From NCBI RefSeq assembly GCF_022750545.1, contig NZ_PUIC01000001.1, positions 248,001 through 312,000 on the forward strand: DNA of 64,000 nucleotides, written 5' to 3'. This DNA comes from Caulobacter sp. CCUG 60055 (GTDB lineage: Bacteria; Pseudomonadota; Alphaproteobacteria; Caulobacterales; Caulobacteraceae). The notes under the pieces were generated by a model. That model did not search any database. It saw only the letters and a list, made by a program, of their open reading frames with translations, and had not been told where the DNA came from. Each line of letters opens with the position of its first letter. Position 1 is the first letter of the stretch. The position numbers were made by a program, and so were the translations under genes. This document shows positions 1-9,026 of this stretch, in pieces.

Positions 1-310
1 CGAACTCGGCGAACTCGGGCGCGGTCGGCAGCTCGCCGTTCAGCAGCAGGTAGCAGACTTCGAGGAAGCTCGACTTCTCGGCCAACTGGTCGATGGGGTA
101 GCCGCGGTGCAGCAGCACGCCGGCGTCGCCGTCGATATAGGTGATCTTGCTTTCGCAGCTGGCGGTCGAGGTGAAGCCCGGGTCATAGGTGAAGACGTCG
201 GCCTCGCCGTAGAGCTTTCGAACGTCGACTACGTCCGGACCCGTGGACCCCTTCAGGATCGGCAGGTCGTAGCTCTTGTCGCCGATATTCAGCGTGGCCT
301 TGTCGGTCAT
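1..310 (-). CDS. gltA: Citrate synthase, N-terminal part (cut by window edge)
   Basis: Translated from the complement, the first ~103 residues begin [20 protein letters not shown] and continue through [39 protein letters not shown] and a YPIDQLAE segment, which is the N-terminal domain of hexameric type II citrate synthase. The enzyme condenses acetyl-CoA with oxaloacetate as the first TCA-cycle step in the cytosol. The catalytic His/Asp residues lie in the missing C-terminal part. It follows gltX on the same strand with a 69-base gap that contains a perfect palindrome, so it may have its own promoter. The identification is firm; completeness cannot be judged. Confidence 0.93.
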   Translation of the reverse strand, partial: MTDKATLNIGDKSYDLPILKGSTGPDVVDVRKLYGEADVFTYDPGFTSTASCESKITYIDGDAGVLLHRGYPIDQLAEKSSFLEVCYLLLNGELPTAPEFAEF

Positions 311-365
311 ACCCAAGTCCCTTCGCAATTCAGCCGCGGGGAGGCGGCCATACAGTTGTTCGGTT

Positions 366-379
366 GGCGTTATAACGCC
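366..379. promoter_or_regulatory. Perfect 14-base palindrome upstream of gltA
   Basis: GGCGTTATAACGCC reads identically on both strands. It sits between the gltX stop and the gltA start, about 55 bases upstream of the gltA ATG. It could be an operator for a dimeric regulator or part of a transcript-end hairpin; no U-tract follows it on the gltX transcript. The symmetry is seen directly, the role is inferred. Confidence 0.4.
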
Positions 380-1804
380 TTACGCCGCTTGTGAAAGAGC
401 ATCGTCCAGCCGGCCGAGGCTCTCGTCCTGGCCGAGCGCGGCGAGGGCGCTGGCCAGGTCGGGCGCCGTGGCGCCGCCGGACAGCACGCCGCGCAGGGCC
501 GGCCCGAACTTGCCCAGGCCCACGCCCTCGGCCTCGGCGAATTCACGCAGCTGCGCCTCCAGCGCCGGCAGGCTCCAGTCGCCCGCCGAGGCCAGCCGTT
601 GACGCAAACGCCCGAGGCGCGCGCGGGTTTCCTCGGTGAGCAGGCCGACGGTCTTGTCCGACAGCGGCACGGGGCGGGCCTTGAGCGCGAAATCGGTCAG
701 GTCGGCCAGGGCGGGAATGGTCTTGGCCCCTTCCTTGACCAGCGGAATGGTGCGGGCCAGCCGCGCCTCGGCGTCCGTCGGGACGGGGCGGTCCTGGCGG
801 CGCAGATCGCCCAGCACCAGCCCGGCCAGCCGCGCGTCGTCGGCCGCGCGGATGTATTGGCCGTTGATGAAGTTGAGCTTGTCCCAATCCAGGCGGGCCG
901 GCGCGCGCACCACGTCGGCGACGTCGAACCATTCGATCGCCTGGGCGTCGGAGAACACCTCGTCGTCGCCGTGGCCCCAGCCGAGGCGGGCGAGATAGTT
1001 GCGCATGGCCTCGGGCAGGTAGCCCATGTCGGCGAAGTCGCCGACCGCCTGGGCGCCGTGGCGCTTGGACAGCTTGGCCCCGTCCGGTCCGTGGATCAGC
1101 GGGATGTGGGCGAAGGCGGGGACTTCGAAGCCCAGCGCCTGATAGATCAGGGTCTGGCGGGCGGCGTTGTTCAGGTGGTCGTCGCCGCGGATGACGTGGG
1201 TCACGCCCATGTCGTGGTCGTCGACCACGACGGCGAGGTTGTAGGTCGGCGCGCCGTCTGAGCGCAGCAGCACCAGATCGTCCAGTTCGCGGTTCTGGAA
1301 CCGCACCGGCCCCTTGACCAGGTCGTCGACGACGGTCTCGCCTTCCAGCGGGCCCTTGAAGCGGACGACATAGGGCTCGTTGCTGTCGGCGACCGGCTCG
1401 CGGTCGCGCCAGACCGAACGGATGGCCCGGCCCTCGGCCCGCGCCTTCTCGCGTTCGACCTCAAGCTCCTCGACGGTCATGTAGCAGCGGTAGGCGCGCC
1501 CGGCCTGCAGCAACTGCTGCACGGCCTCGCGATGGCGGTCGGCGCGCGAGAACTGGAACACCGGTTCGGCGTCCGATTTCAGGCCCAGCCAGTCCAGCCC
1601 GTCGAAGATCGCCTTCACCGCGGCCTCGGTCGAACGCTCGCGGTCCGTATCCTCGACGCGAATAAGGAAGGTTCCTCCACAATGGCGTGCATAAAGCCAG
1701 TTGAACAGGGCGGTGCGGGCGCCGCCAATATGCAGGTAGCCGGTGGGGGAAGGGGCGAAACGGGTGACGACGCCTTTGGGGGACGACGTGGGGCGCTCGG
1801 ACAT
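380..1804 (-). CDS. gltX: Glutamyl-tRNA synthetase
   Basis: A 474-residue class I aminoacyl-tRNA synthetase that charges tRNA-Glu (and possibly tRNA-Gln, since many alphaproteobacteria use the transamidation route). The N-terminus MSERPTSSPKGVVTRFAPSP leads into the ATP-binding HIGH-type motif (HIGG, residues 25-28), followed by the DTDRERS segment. The KMSKS-type motif is KLSKR near residue 243. The C-terminal anticodon-binding helical domain is present and the length is normal. The start was chosen at the Met just before VVTRFAPSPTG; the reading frame stays open much further upstream, but that stretch is the antisense of comEC and has no synthetase features. Divergent from comEC. Confidence 0.96.
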   Translation of the reverse strand: MSERPTSSPKGVVTRFAPSPTGYLHIGGARTALFNWLYARHCGGTFLIRVEDTDRERSTEAAVKAIFDGLDWLGLKSDAEPVFQFSRADRHREAVQQLLQAGRAYRCYMTVEELEVEREKARAEGRAIRSVWRDREPVADSNEPYVVRFKGPLEGETVVDDLVKGPVRFQNRELDDLVLLRSDGAPTYNLAVVVDDHDMGVTHVIRGDDHLNNAARQTLIYQALGFEVPAFAHIPLIHGPDGAKLSKRHGAQAVGDFADMGYLPEAMRNYLARLGWGHGDDEVFSDAQAIEWFDVADVVRAPARLDWDKLNFINGQYIRAADDARLAGLVLGDLRRQDRPVPTDAEARLARTIPLVKEGAKTIPALADLTDFALKARPVPLSDKTVGLLTEETRARLGRLRQRLASAGDWSLPALEAQLREFAEAEGVGLGKFGPALRGVLSGGATAPDLASALAALGQDESLGRLDDALSQAA

Positions 1805-1903
1805 CGATAGCCTGGAAGATGGTGAAAAAACGGCCGCGCGATCGCGGGCGGGGCGTCTTAACACGCGCCGCCGCCGCGTTCCTAGCCTTGGGCGTCTGGC
1901 GGG

Positions 1904-3991
1904 GTGTTTCGCAAGGAGGCGGCGGCCCAGCTCGACCGCTGGAAGCTGTGGACGCCGCTGGCGTTCGGCGGCGGCGCGGCCGTCTATTTCGCCCTGCCGG
2001 CCGAGCCGCCTCTGTGGGCGGCGCTGACGCCGGCGCTGCTGCTGTCCGCCCTGGCGGCGATGTCCCGGCGCGCGGCCTGGAGCCGGGCGGCGGTGGCGGC
2101 GACGACGCTGGTCGCTCTGCTGGCCTGCGGCTTCCTGGCGGCCGAGGTCCGGACGGTCCGCGTCGCCGCGCCCGTCGCGCCGGTGCTGAACGGGGTGACG
2201 GTCGAGGGCTGGGTGATCGACGTCGCCGCGCCCGGCGTCGGCGGCGGAAGGGCCGTGATCGCCCCGGTCCGGATCTCCGGTCTCGCGCCCGAGGCGACGC
2301 CCAAGCGGATCAGGCTGACCATGCCGCCCGACGCCGTCCTCGGGCCGGGCATGGGCGTCAGGGTCCGCGCCCGGCTGACGCCGCCGCCGCCGCCCGCCAG
2401 CCCCGGCGCCTATGATTTCGCCCGCAACGCCTGGTTCGATGGGGTCGGCGGCGTCGGCTACGCGCTGTCGCGGCCGCTTGCGATCACCTTGCCCGAGCCG
2501 TCGGCGCGGCTGGCCCTGACCTTGCGGATCAACGCCGCGCGGTGGCTGTTGTCGCGCCGCATCGCCGACGAGATGAGCCCGGCGTCGCAGGGGCTGGGGG
2601 TGGCGATGATCACCGGCCACGGCGCATGGCTGACCGACCAGACCCAGAGCGACCTGCGCGATTCCGGCCTCGCCCACATCATCTCGATCTCCGGCGTGCA
2701 CATGGCCATCGTCGGCGGGTTCGTGTTCGTCCTTGTGCGGATGGCCTTCGCCCTGTGGCCGTGGGCGGCGGTGCGGGTGTCGGGCAAGAAGGCGGCGGCC
2801 GCGGTGGGGCTGGCCGCGGTGCTGGTCTATCTGGTCGTCTCCGGCGCGCCGCCGCCGGCGGAACGCTCGGCCATCACCGCCGTCGTCGCCTTCGGCGCGA
2901 TCCTGGCCGACCGCCGGGCCATCAGCCTGCACGCCCTGGCCCTGGCCGCGCTGGGCATCCTGACGGTGCAGCCCGAGGCCATCGTCGAGCCGGGGTTTCA
3001 GATGTCCTTCGCCGCCACGGCGGCCCTGGTGGCGCTGGCCGAGGCCTGGCCTCGGCGCTCGCGGGCCATCAACGCCCCCTGGCCGATCCGGCTGATCCAG
3101 AGCGCGGCCGCCTGGCTGGGGATCAGCCTGGCGGCGAGCTTCGTCGCCGGACTGGCGACCGGGCCTTTCGCCATGCAGGATTTCAACCGCACCGCGCTCT
3201 ACGGCTTGCCCGCCAACCTGCTGACCGAGCCGTTGTCGAGCTTCGTCATCATGCCGGCCCTGGCCGTGGGGGCGGCGCTGGCGCCGCTCGGCCTGGGCAA
3301 GCCGTTCCTGTTCGTCGCCGGCAAGGGGATCGAGGTGATGATCCTGGCGGCGGGCTGGTTCGCCCATATGCCGCACGCGGTGATGACCGTCGCCAGCGCC
3401 CCGGCCGTCGCCTTGCCGACCGCGTTCGTGGGCCTGCTGTGGATGTGCCTTTGGAAGGGGCGCCTGAGATGGCTGGGCCTGCCCGCCGCCCTGGCGGTGA
3501 ACCTCTGGCCGCGGCCGCCGGCCCCGGACGTCTGGATCAACGCCGAAGGCTCGGCCGCCGCCATGCGCGAGGGACGCACGGCGGTGCTGATGCGCCCCGA
3601 CGTCAAGCTGTTCGCGGCGACGCTGTGGGCGCGGCGGCGCGGCCTGGCCTTCCCGGAGAACCCCGAGGCGGCGCGCGACGAACGGTTCGACTGCAACCGT
3701 CGCCGCTGCCTGGCCAAGCGGCCCGGCGCCGTGGCCGGCTGGTGGAGCGTGAAGCCTCCGACCGAGGAGGTCTTTCGACAGTTATGTTCGGGGGCGGCCG
3801 TGGTGGTGATCCGGGCCGAGCCGCCGGCGGGCGGGGCCCCTTGCCAGGCGTTGGTGCTGACAGGCGCCGACTTCCGGCGCGGCGGCTCGGCCGAACTCTA
3901 TCGCGTGGGAACGGGCTGGCGCATCGTCTGGGCGCAGGACCTGCGCGGCCGGCGGCCGTGGACCGCCGGACCTAGTGATAACGGCGGATGA
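1904..3991 (+). CDS. comEC: ComEC/Rec2-family inner-membrane DNA-uptake channel
   Basis: A 695-residue polytopic membrane protein starting at GTG. An N-terminal hydrophobic pair of helices and a soluble DUF4131/OB-like segment (about 90-185) precede the competence core, recognised by [19 protein letters not shown] (about residues 258-275), the [12 protein letters not shown] segment and [15 protein letters not shown]. ComEC carries incoming single-stranded DNA across the inner membrane in transformation. Longer family members end in a metallo-beta-lactamase-like domain; the ~170-residue tail here has no HxHxDH motif, so this is the shorter form common in alphaproteobacteria. The 3' end overlaps the 3' end of lexA by 20 bases. 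Whether the organism is transformable is not shown. Confidence 0.88.
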   Translation: MFRKEAAAQLDRWKLWTPLAFGGGAAVYFALPAEPPLWAALTPALLLSALAAMSRRAAWSRAAVAATTLVALLACGFLAAEVRTVRVAAPVAPVLNGVTVEGWVIDVAAPGVGGGRAVIAPVRISGLAPEATPKRIRLTMPPDAVLGPGMGVRVRARLTPPPPPASPGAYDFARNAWFDGVGGVGYALSRPLAITLPEPSARLALTLRINAARWLLSRRIADEMSPASQGLGVAMITGHGAWLTDQTQSDLRDSGLAHIISISGVHMAIVGGFVFVLVRMAFALWPWAAVRVSGKKAAAAVGLAAVLVYLVVSGAPPPAERSAITAVVAFGAILADRRAISLHALALAALGILTVQPEAIVEPGFQMSFAATAALVALAEAWPRRSRAINAPWPIRLIQSAAAWLGISLAASFVAGLATGPFAMQDFNRTALYGLPANLLTEPLSSFVIMPALAVGAALAPLGLGKPFLFVAGKGIEVMILAAGWFAHMPHAVMTVASAPAVALPTAFVGLLWMCLWKGRLRWLGLPAALAVNLWPRPPAPDVWINAEGSAAAMREGRTAVLMRPDVKLFAATLWARRRGLAFPENPEAARDERFDCNRRRCLAKRPGAVAGWWSVKPPTEEVFRQLCSGAAVVVIRAEPPAGGAPCQALVLTGADFRRGGSAELYRVGTGWRIVWAQDLRGRRPWTAGPSDNGG

Positions 3992-4673
3992 GGCCGACCA
4001 TCTTGCCCTGCACCTCGACCTGGTCGGGGCCGAAGATGCGGGTCTCGTAGGCCGGGTTCGCCGCCTCCAGCGCGATGGAGGCGCCCTTGCGGCGCAGACG
4101 CTTCAAGGTGGCTTCCTCGCCCATGACCAGCGCCACGACGATGTCGCCGGAATTGGCGGTGTCGCCCTTGCGCACCACCACGTAGTCGCCGTCGAGAATG
4201 CCGGCGTTGATCATCGAATCGCCCTGGACCTCGAGGACGAAATGCTCGCCGGCCCCCAGCATGGTTTCCGGGACGATCAGGCGGTCGCGCTCGTGCTGGA
4301 TCGCCTCGATCGGCGTGCCGGCGGCGATGCGGCCGAGGATGGGCAGGTCGCGCACGTCGTTGGCGACGGCGGGCAAGGGCGGCGCGGCGGGGCGGTCGCC
4401 CTCGACCACCTGCGGCTTGAAGGCCTGGCGTCCCTTGGCCGGGGCGGCGGTCGTGGCCTGCTGCGGCAGTTTGACGACCTCCAGCGCCCGGGCCCGATGG
4501 GCGAGGCGGCGAATGAAGCCGCGCTCCTCGAGGGCGGTGATCAGCCGGTGGATGCCCGACTTCGACGCCAGGTCGAGGGCTTCCTTCATCTCGTCGAACG
4601 ACGGCGAGACGCCGGTCTCCTTGATGCGCTCATGAATGAACATGAGCAGCTCGTGCTGTTTACGCGTGAGCAT
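3972..4673 (-). CDS. lexA: LexA SOS-response repressor and self-cleaving protease
   Basis: A 233-residue LexA. The N-terminal winged helix-turn-helix ([19 protein letters not shown], then [11 protein letters not shown]) binds SOS boxes. A linker rich in Ala/Pro follows (about 70-105). The C-terminal S24 peptidase domain has the self-cleavage Ala118-Gly119 bond (GRIAAGTP), the nucleophile Ser153 (GDSM) and the general base Lys191 (EEATLKRL). RecA filaments trigger cleavage. The start at MLTRKQ was preferred over a Met nine codons upstream because it matches the family's N-terminus. A perfect GTTC-N7-GTTC operator lies about 40-55 bases upstream, indicating autoregulation. Convergent with comEC. 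Confidence 0.97.
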   Translation of the reverse strand: MLTRKQHELLMFIHERIKETGVSPSFDEMKEALDLASKSGIHRLITALEERGFIRRLAHRARALEVVKLPQQATTAAPAKGRQAFKPQVVEGDRPAAPPLPAVANDVRDLPILGRIAAGTPIEAIQHERDRLIVPETMLGAGEHFVLEVQGDSMINAGILDGDYVVVRKGDTANSGDIVVALVMGEEATLKRLRRKGASIALEAANPAYETRIFGPDQVEVQGKMVGLIRRYH

Positions 4674-4689
4674 GATGGAGCGCCCTTGA

Positions 4690-4704
4690 GAACAAACCAC
4701 GAAT
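4690..4704 (-). promoter_or_regulatory. Second, imperfect LexA box upstream of lexA
   Basis: On the complement this reads ATTC-N7-GTTC, one base from the alphaproteobacterial LexA consensus GTTC-N7-GTTC. It lies 17-31 bases upstream of the lexA ATG and is 10 bases from the perfect box on the other side. Orientation is opposite to that of the perfect box. It may act as a secondary operator. Confidence 0.5.
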
Positions 4705-4714
4705 ATCTGTGGAT

Positions 4715-4729
4715 GTTCTCTAAGCGTTC
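4715..4729 (+). promoter_or_regulatory. LexA operator (SOS box), GTTC-N7-GTTC
   Basis: GTTCTCTAAGCGTTC is an exact match to the direct-repeat LexA box described for alphaproteobacteria such as Caulobacter and Rhizobium. It lies between the lexA start (4673) and the trpC stop (4750), so it most likely serves lexA autoregulation. No other perfect box was noticed in the window's intergenic regions. Confidence 0.88.
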
Positions 4730-4749
4730 TTCGTTAATGTCAAGTGAAG

Positions 4750-5544
4750 TCAGGTCGCGCCCAGGAGCGCCCTTGTGGCGGCCTCGACGTCGGCCTGCCG
4801 CATCAGGCTTTCGCCGACCAGCATGGCCGTCGCGCCGGCGCGTTCGAGGCGCGCGGCGTCCGCCGCCGCGAACAGGCCGCTTTCCGTGACCAGCAAGGCG
4901 TCGGCGGGCGTGCGCGCGGCCAGGCGTTCGGTGACGGCGAGGTCGACGACGAAGGTTTTCAGGTCGCGATTGTTGACCCCGACAAGGTCGGCGCCGAGCC
5001 GGCCGGCGCGGTCCATCTGGGCCTCGTCATGAACCTCGACCAGGGCGTCCATGCCGAATCGGGCGGCCTCGGCCATCAGGTCGGCGGCCAGGGAATCGTC
5101 GACCATGGCCAGAATCACCAAGACGGCGTCGGCGCCCAGGGCCCGCGATTCGGCCACTTGCCAGGGATCGACCAGGAAATCCTTACGGATGCAGGGTAGG
5201 TCGACCGCCGCGCGCGCCGCTGTCAGGAAGGGGTCGGCGCCGTGAAAGCTGGGCCCGTCGGTCAGCACCGACAGGCAGGCCGCGCCGCCGGCGGCGTAGG
5301 CGCGGGCGAGGGCGGGCGGGTCGAAGTCGGCGCGGATCAGCCCCTTGGACGGGCTGGCCTTCTTGATCTCGGCGATCAGGGCCAGCCGGCCGGGCGCATG
5401 GGCGGCCTGCAGCGCCCGCCGGAAGCCGCGCGGGGCCGAGGCGACCTTGGCGGCGGCGTCGATCTCGGCCTGCGGGCGGGCGGCCTTGCGGGCGACGACA
5501 TCTTCGCGCTTATAGGCGGCGATCTTGGCGAGGATGTCGGTCAT
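4750..5544 (-). CDS. trpC: Indole-3-glycerol-phosphate synthase
   Basis: A 264-residue (beta/alpha)8-barrel enzyme converting CdRP to indole-3-glycerol phosphate in tryptophan synthesis. Family signatures are [12 protein letters not shown] (about 57-68, substrate lysine), [13 protein letters not shown] (second catalytic lysine), [16 protein letters not shown] and TESGL, in the expected order. It is monofunctional (no fused trpF). The ATG overlaps the trpD stop as ATGA, so the two are translationally coupled. In related genomes moaC/moeA often sit between trpC and lexA; here lexA follows directly after 76 bases holding the SOS boxes. Confidence 0.96.
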   Translation of the reverse strand: MTDILAKIAAYKREDVVARKAARPQAEIDAAAKVASAPRGFRRALQAAHAPGRLALIAEIKKASPSKGLIRADFDPPALARAYAAGGAACLSVLTDGPSFHGADPFLTAARAAVDLPCIRKDFLVDPWQVAESRALGADAVLVILAMVDDSLAADLMAEAARFGMDALVEVHDEAQMDRAGRLGADLVGVNNRDLKTFVVDLAVTERLAARTPADALLVTESGLFAAADAARLERAGATAMLVGESLMRQADVEAATRALLGAT

Positions 5545-6557
5545 CGGCCGTTGGTGATCTCGATCAGGCGGTTGAGCACGGCCCTGGCGCGGCCGTCGTC
5601 GATGGCGGCGGCGGCCAGCGCCACGCCGTCGTGCAGGGTTTCGACCTTTTCGGCGACCAGGAACGCGGCGGCGGCGTTGAGCAGCACGATGTCGCGATAG
5701 GCTCCGTCGGCGCCGTCGAGCAGGGCGCTCAGGGCCTGGGCGTTCTGGTCGGGATCGCCGCCGCGCAGGTCGGCCAGGGCCCAGCGCCGCAGGCCCACCG
5801 CCTCGGGGGTGATGTTGAAGAAGCGGACGCCGCCCTCGCGCCATTCGCAGACCTGGGTGGCGCCGGTGACGGTCATCTCGTCCATGCCCGAGCCGTGCAC
5901 GGTCCAGGCCCGTTCCGAGCCGAGCGCGCCGAGCACGCGGGCCAGGGGCTCGAGCAGGCGGGTGTCGTAGACGCCCAGCACCTGGCGCTGGGCGCCGGCG
6001 GGATTGGACAGCGGTCCCAGCAGGTTGAAGATGGTGCGGAAGCCGAGGTCGGCTCGGATCGGCAGGACGTGGCGCATCGCCCCGTGGTGGGCGGGCGCGA
6101 ACAGGAAGCAGATGCCGATCTCGTCCAGCGCCCTGCGCGACTGCTCGAGCGTGGCCTCGACCTTGACCCCCAGCGAGGCCAGCACGTCGGACGAGCCCGA
6201 ACGCGAGGAGAGCGCCCGGTTGCCGTGCTTGGCCACCTTGAGCCCGCCGGCGGCGGCGACCAGGGCCGAGGCGGTGGAGATGTTGAGCGTGTGCAGGCCG
6301 TCGCCGCCCGTGCCGCAGGTGTCGATCACCTGATAGGGATGGTCGAGGGTCACGGATTCACGGCGCATGGCCCGGGCGCAGGCGGCGATCTCGCCCACCG
6401 TCTCGCCGCGCAGGCGCATGGCGGTCACGGCGGCGGCCACCTGGGCCGGCGTCGGCTCGCCGCGCAGGCAGGCGGCGAAGAACTCGTCGGCGTCTGTCTC
6501 CGACAGGGTCTGGCCGTCGGCGAGCTTGGCCAGCAGGGGCTTGAAGGCGTCGGACAT
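5541..6557 (-). CDS. trpD: Anthranilate phosphoribosyltransferase
   Basis: A 338-residue enzyme that joins anthranilate to PRPP in tryptophan synthesis. The glycine-rich PRPP loop CGTGGDG is at residues 81-87, followed by NISTASA and [21 protein letters not shown], both diagnostic, and then the [14 protein letters not shown] and [11 protein letters not shown] segments. Length is normal and no glutaminase domain is fused. It starts 6 bases after the trpG stop and overlaps trpC by 4 bases: a tight trpGDC operon on the complement strand. Confidence 0.97.
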   Translation of the reverse strand: MSDAFKPLLAKLADGQTLSETDADEFFAACLRGEPTPAQVAAAVTAMRLRGETVGEIAACARAMRRESVTLDHPYQVIDTCGTGGDGLHTLNISTASALVAAAGGLKVAKHGNRALSSRSGSSDVLASLGVKVEATLEQSRRALDEIGICFLFAPAHHGAMRHVLPIRADLGFRTIFNLLGPLSNPAGAQRQVLGVYDTRLLEPLARVLGALGSERAWTVHGSGMDEMTVTGATQVCEWREGGVRFFNITPEAVGLRRWALADLRGGDPDQNAQALSALLDGADGAYRDIVLLNAAAAFLVAEKVETLHDGVALAAAAIDDGRARAVLNRLIEITNGR

Positions 6558-6563
6558 GGCGGC

Positions 6564-7157
6564 CTAGGCGGCGGTCTGGACGCGCTCGACCCCGGCGAGG
6601 TCGAGGAAGTTGGCCAACAGGTCGTGGCCGCCCTCGGTGGCGATGGATTCGGGGTGGAACTGCACGCCGTGGATCGGGCGGGTGCGGTGCTGGAAGCCCA
6701 TGATCTCCCCGTCGTCGGTCCAGGCGGTGACCTCCAGCTCGGCCGGCAGGGTGTCGCGCCCGACCGACAGGCTGTGGTAGCGGGTGGCGACGAAGCCGTC
6801 GCGCAGGCCCTTGAACAGGCCCTTGCCGTCGTGGCGGATCTCGCTGGTCTTGCCGTGCATCAGGGCCTTGGCGCGCACGACCTCGCCGCCATAGGCCTGG
6901 CCGATCGCCTGGTGGCCGAGGCAGACGCCGAGGATCGGCAGGTCGTCCGGCGCGCCCCGCAGCAGCGGCAGGCAGATGCCGGCCTGGTCGGGCGCCTTGG
7001 GGCCGGGCGACAGCAGCACCGCCTCGGGCTTGAGCGCCAGCGCCTCCTGCACGGTCAGGGCGTCGTTGCGGACGACGCGCGTCGTCGCGCCCAGCTCGTT
7101 CAGGTAGTGGACGAGGTTGTAGGTGAAGCTGTCGTAGTTATCGATCACCAGGATCAT
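6564..7157 (-). CDS. trpG: Anthranilate synthase component II (glutamine amidotransferase)
   Basis: A 197-residue class I glutaminase that supplies ammonia to TrpE. The nucleophile Cys79 lies in [15 protein letters not shown] and the His/Glu of the triad lie in [13 protein letters not shown] near residue 170. The N-terminus [16 protein letters not shown] is typical. In many bacteria the same subunit also serves PabB. It is first of the trpGDC cluster and is separated from trpE (same strand) by 342 bases that hold a palindrome and a possible small gene on the opposite strand, so it probably has its own promoter. Confidence 0.97.
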   Translation of the reverse strand: MILVIDNYDSFTYNLVHYLNELGATTRVVRNDALTVQEALALKPEAVLLSPGPKAPDQAGICLPLLRGAPDDLPILGVCLGHQAIGQAYGGEVVRAKALMHGKTSEIRHDGKGLFKGLRDGFVATRYHSLSVGRDTLPAELEVTAWTDDGEIMGFQHRTRPIHGVQFHPESIATEGGHDLLANFLDLAGVERVQTAA

Positions 7158-7267
7158 GGGTCAGGCCTTTCGCGCCCAGCCTTCTAGGCCGCGCGGGACG
7201 GCCCGCCAAGGGGGCGGCGCGGCGACGGCGGCGCGAACGGGGCGATCTCGGCGGAATCGGCTTAGCC

Positions 7268-7288
7268 TCGAAGGCGGACCGCTTTCGA
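7268..7288. promoter_or_regulatory. 21-base near-perfect palindrome between trpE and trpG
   Basis: Arms TCGAAGGCGG and CCGCTTTCGA flank a single central A; one pair is a G-T wobble in RNA and the other nine are Watson-Crick. It lies about 110 bases upstream of the trpG start and ends 10 bases before the ATG of a possible small plus-strand gene. It could be an operator for trpGDC, or a hairpin ending trpE read-through, or part of the small gene's leader. Confidence 0.4.
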
Positions 7289-7298
7289 AGTCGACCGC

Positions 7299-7499
7299 AT
7301 GCCCGACGATCCGTTCTCCGCCGCCATGACCAAGGCCAGGATCTGGCTGGAGCCGTCCTCGCGCCCCGAAAGGGCCTGGCCGGCGGTGCTGGCCGCCAGC
7401 TTCTTCGCCGTCTGCGCCATGGGCTTCGCGGTGGCGGCGATCCTGGCCCCGCCGGTCAGCCTCAGCCACGCCGCCGCCGCACGGAACGTCTCCGAATAG
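7299..7499 (+). CDS. Possible small single-pass membrane protein
   Basis: A 66-codon frame starting MPDDPFSAAMTKARIWLEPS with one clear hydrophobic helix (about residues 28-52, WPAVLAASFFAVCAMGFAV then AILAPPV) and a short polar tail. It is divergent from trpG and its stop abuts the trpE stop without a gap. There is no strong ribosome-binding site, and a second Met at residue 10 is an alternative start. The composition looks like a real membrane segment rather than an antisense artefact, and it fills an otherwise empty 342-base space. I do not recognise a family. A function cannot be given. Confidence 0.5.
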   Translation: MPDDPFSAAMTKARIWLEPSSRPERAWPAVLAASFFAVCAMGFAVAAILAPPVSLSHAAAARNVSE

Positions 7500-9026
7500 T
7501 CAGGCGAAGCGCCAGGCCTCCTCGGCCGCGCGCCGCAGGGCCCGCGACTTGTGCAGGGTCTCTTCGTACTCGGCGTCCGGGTCGCTGTCGGCCACCACGC
7601 CGCCGCCGGCCTGGACGTACATCGTTCCGTCCTTGAACAGGGCGGTGCGCAGCAGGATGCAGGTGTCGACGGCGCCGTCGCAGCCGATGTAGCCAGCGGC
7701 CCCGGCGTAGCCCAGGCCGCGCTTTTCGACCTCCAGCTCGTCGATGATCTCCATCGCCCGCACCTTGGGCGCGCCGGACACGGTGCCGGCGGGCAGGGCG
7801 GCCATCAGCACGTCGACCGGATCGACGCCTTCCGGCGCCTCGCCCTCGACGTTGGAGACGATGTGCATGACGTGGCTGTAGCGCTCGATGGTGAAGCTCT
7901 GCGTCACCCGCACGTTGGGATGGCGGGGCGAGGGCGGGGCGTTGCCGCCGTCGCGCAGGGCCGCGACCCGGCCGACGTCGTTGCGGCCCAGGTCCAGCAG
8001 CATCAGGTGCTCGGCCCGCTCCTTGGGGTCGGCCAGCAGTTCGCGCTCCAGCGCCAGATCCTCGTCCGGGGTCTTGCCGCGCGGGCGGGTGCCGGCGATC
8101 GGGCGGATGGTGATCTTGCCGTCGCGCAGGCGGACCATGATCTCGGGACTGGAGCCGGCCAGCTGGAAGCCGCCGAAGTTCAGGTAGAACAGGAACGGCG
8201 AGGGGTTGAGCCGGCGCAGCGAGCGGTAGAGCGCGAACGGATCGAGGGCGAAGGGCGCGCGGAAGCGGTGGCTGGGCACCACCTGGAAGATGTCGCCGGC
8301 CCCGATATAGGCCTTGGCCTTCTCGACGATCTCGCCATAGCCCGTCCGGTCGAGGGGCGAGGTGAAGGCCGCCTGATCCAGCGGCGCGCGGATGGGCGCG
8401 TGCTGCAACGGGCGGCGCAGGTCGGCCACCGTGTCCTCCAGCCGGCCGCAGGCGGCGGCGTAGGCGGCTTCGGCGGTGCGTTCCGAGGGGCGCACGCTGG
8501 TGACCAGGATGATCTCCTGGCCGATGGAATCGAAGACGGCGACCACGGACGGGCGCATCATCACCCCGTCCGGCAGGCCCAGCGGGTCGGGATTGACGTC
8601 GGGCAGGCGCTCGACCAGCCGGACCATGTCGTAGCCGATCGCGCCGAAAACCCCGGCCGACATCGGCGGCAGGCCCTCGGGCAGGTTGATGCGCGAGCGG
8701 GCGACCACGTCGCGCAGGCTGTCCAGGGCCCCGCCCGGCTGGCGATGGAAGACCCCGCGCTCGATGTCGGCGCCCTCGGCGATCTCGGCCTGGTCGCCGT
8801 GGCAGCGCCAGACCAGATCGGGCTTCATGGCCACGATCGAATAGCGGCCGCGCCAGGCGCCGCCCTCGACGGACTCGAACAGGAACGCGTAGGGGCGACC
8901 GTGGCCGATCTTCAGATAGGCCGAGACCGGGGTCTCGAGATCGTCGACCAGCCGGGTCCAGACCAGTTGCGGCTGGCCGGAATCGTAGACGCCGCGGAAA
9001 TCGCCGAAAGCCGGTTCGAAGCTCAC
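7500..9026 (-). CDS. trpE: Anthranilate synthase component I
   Basis: A 508-residue chorismate-using enzyme that makes anthranilate with TrpG. The N-terminal half contains the tryptophan-sensing element (FLFESVEGGAWRGRYS, the LLES-type motif, near residues 48-64). The C-terminal chorismate-binding domain shows LNPSPFLFYLNF, AGSSPEIMVRL, IRPIAGTRPRG, the LGRNDVGRVA stretch and GAPKVRAMEII. It overlaps the stop of the upstream foldase gene by 4 bases (ATGA), so the two are co-transcribed, an arrangement seen in related alphaproteobacteria. It is separate from trpGDC. Confidence 0.97.
   Translation of the reverse strand: MSFEPAFGDFRGVYDSGQPQLVWTRLVDDLETPVSAYLKIGHGRPYAFLFESVEGGAWRGRYSIVAMKPDLVWRCHGDQAEIAEGADIERGVFHRQPGGALDSLRDVVARSRINLPEGLPPMSAGVFGAIGYDMVRLVERLPDVNPDPLGLPDGVMMRPSVVAVFDSIGQEIILVTSVRPSERTAEAAYAAACGRLEDTVADLRRPLQHAPIRAPLDQAAFTSPLDRTGYGEIVEKAKAYIGAGDIFQVVPSHRFRAPFALDPFALYRSLRRLNPSPFLFYLNFGGFQLAGSSPEIMVRLRDGKITIRPIAGTRPRGKTPDEDLALERELLADPKERAEHLMLLDLGRNDVGRVAALRDGGNAPPSPRHPNVRVTQSFTIERYSHVMHIVSNVEGEAPEGVDPVDVLMAALPAGTVSGAPKVRAMEIIDELEVEKRGLGYAGAAGYIGCDGAVDTCILLRTALFKDGTMYVQAGGGVVADSDPDAEYEETLHKSRALRRAAEEAWRFA

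Noticed and set aside
1805-3376. 524-codon in-frame extension upstream of gltX on the complement strand
   Set aside because: It is rich in Arg/Gly/Gln with no domain features and lies antisense to the well-supported comEC gene; GC-rich DNA often leaves such frames open.
4674-4749. Remnants of moaC/moeA between trpC and lexA
   Set aside because: Related genomes often have these genes here, but the gap is only 76 bases and holds just the LexA boxes; no remnant is visible.
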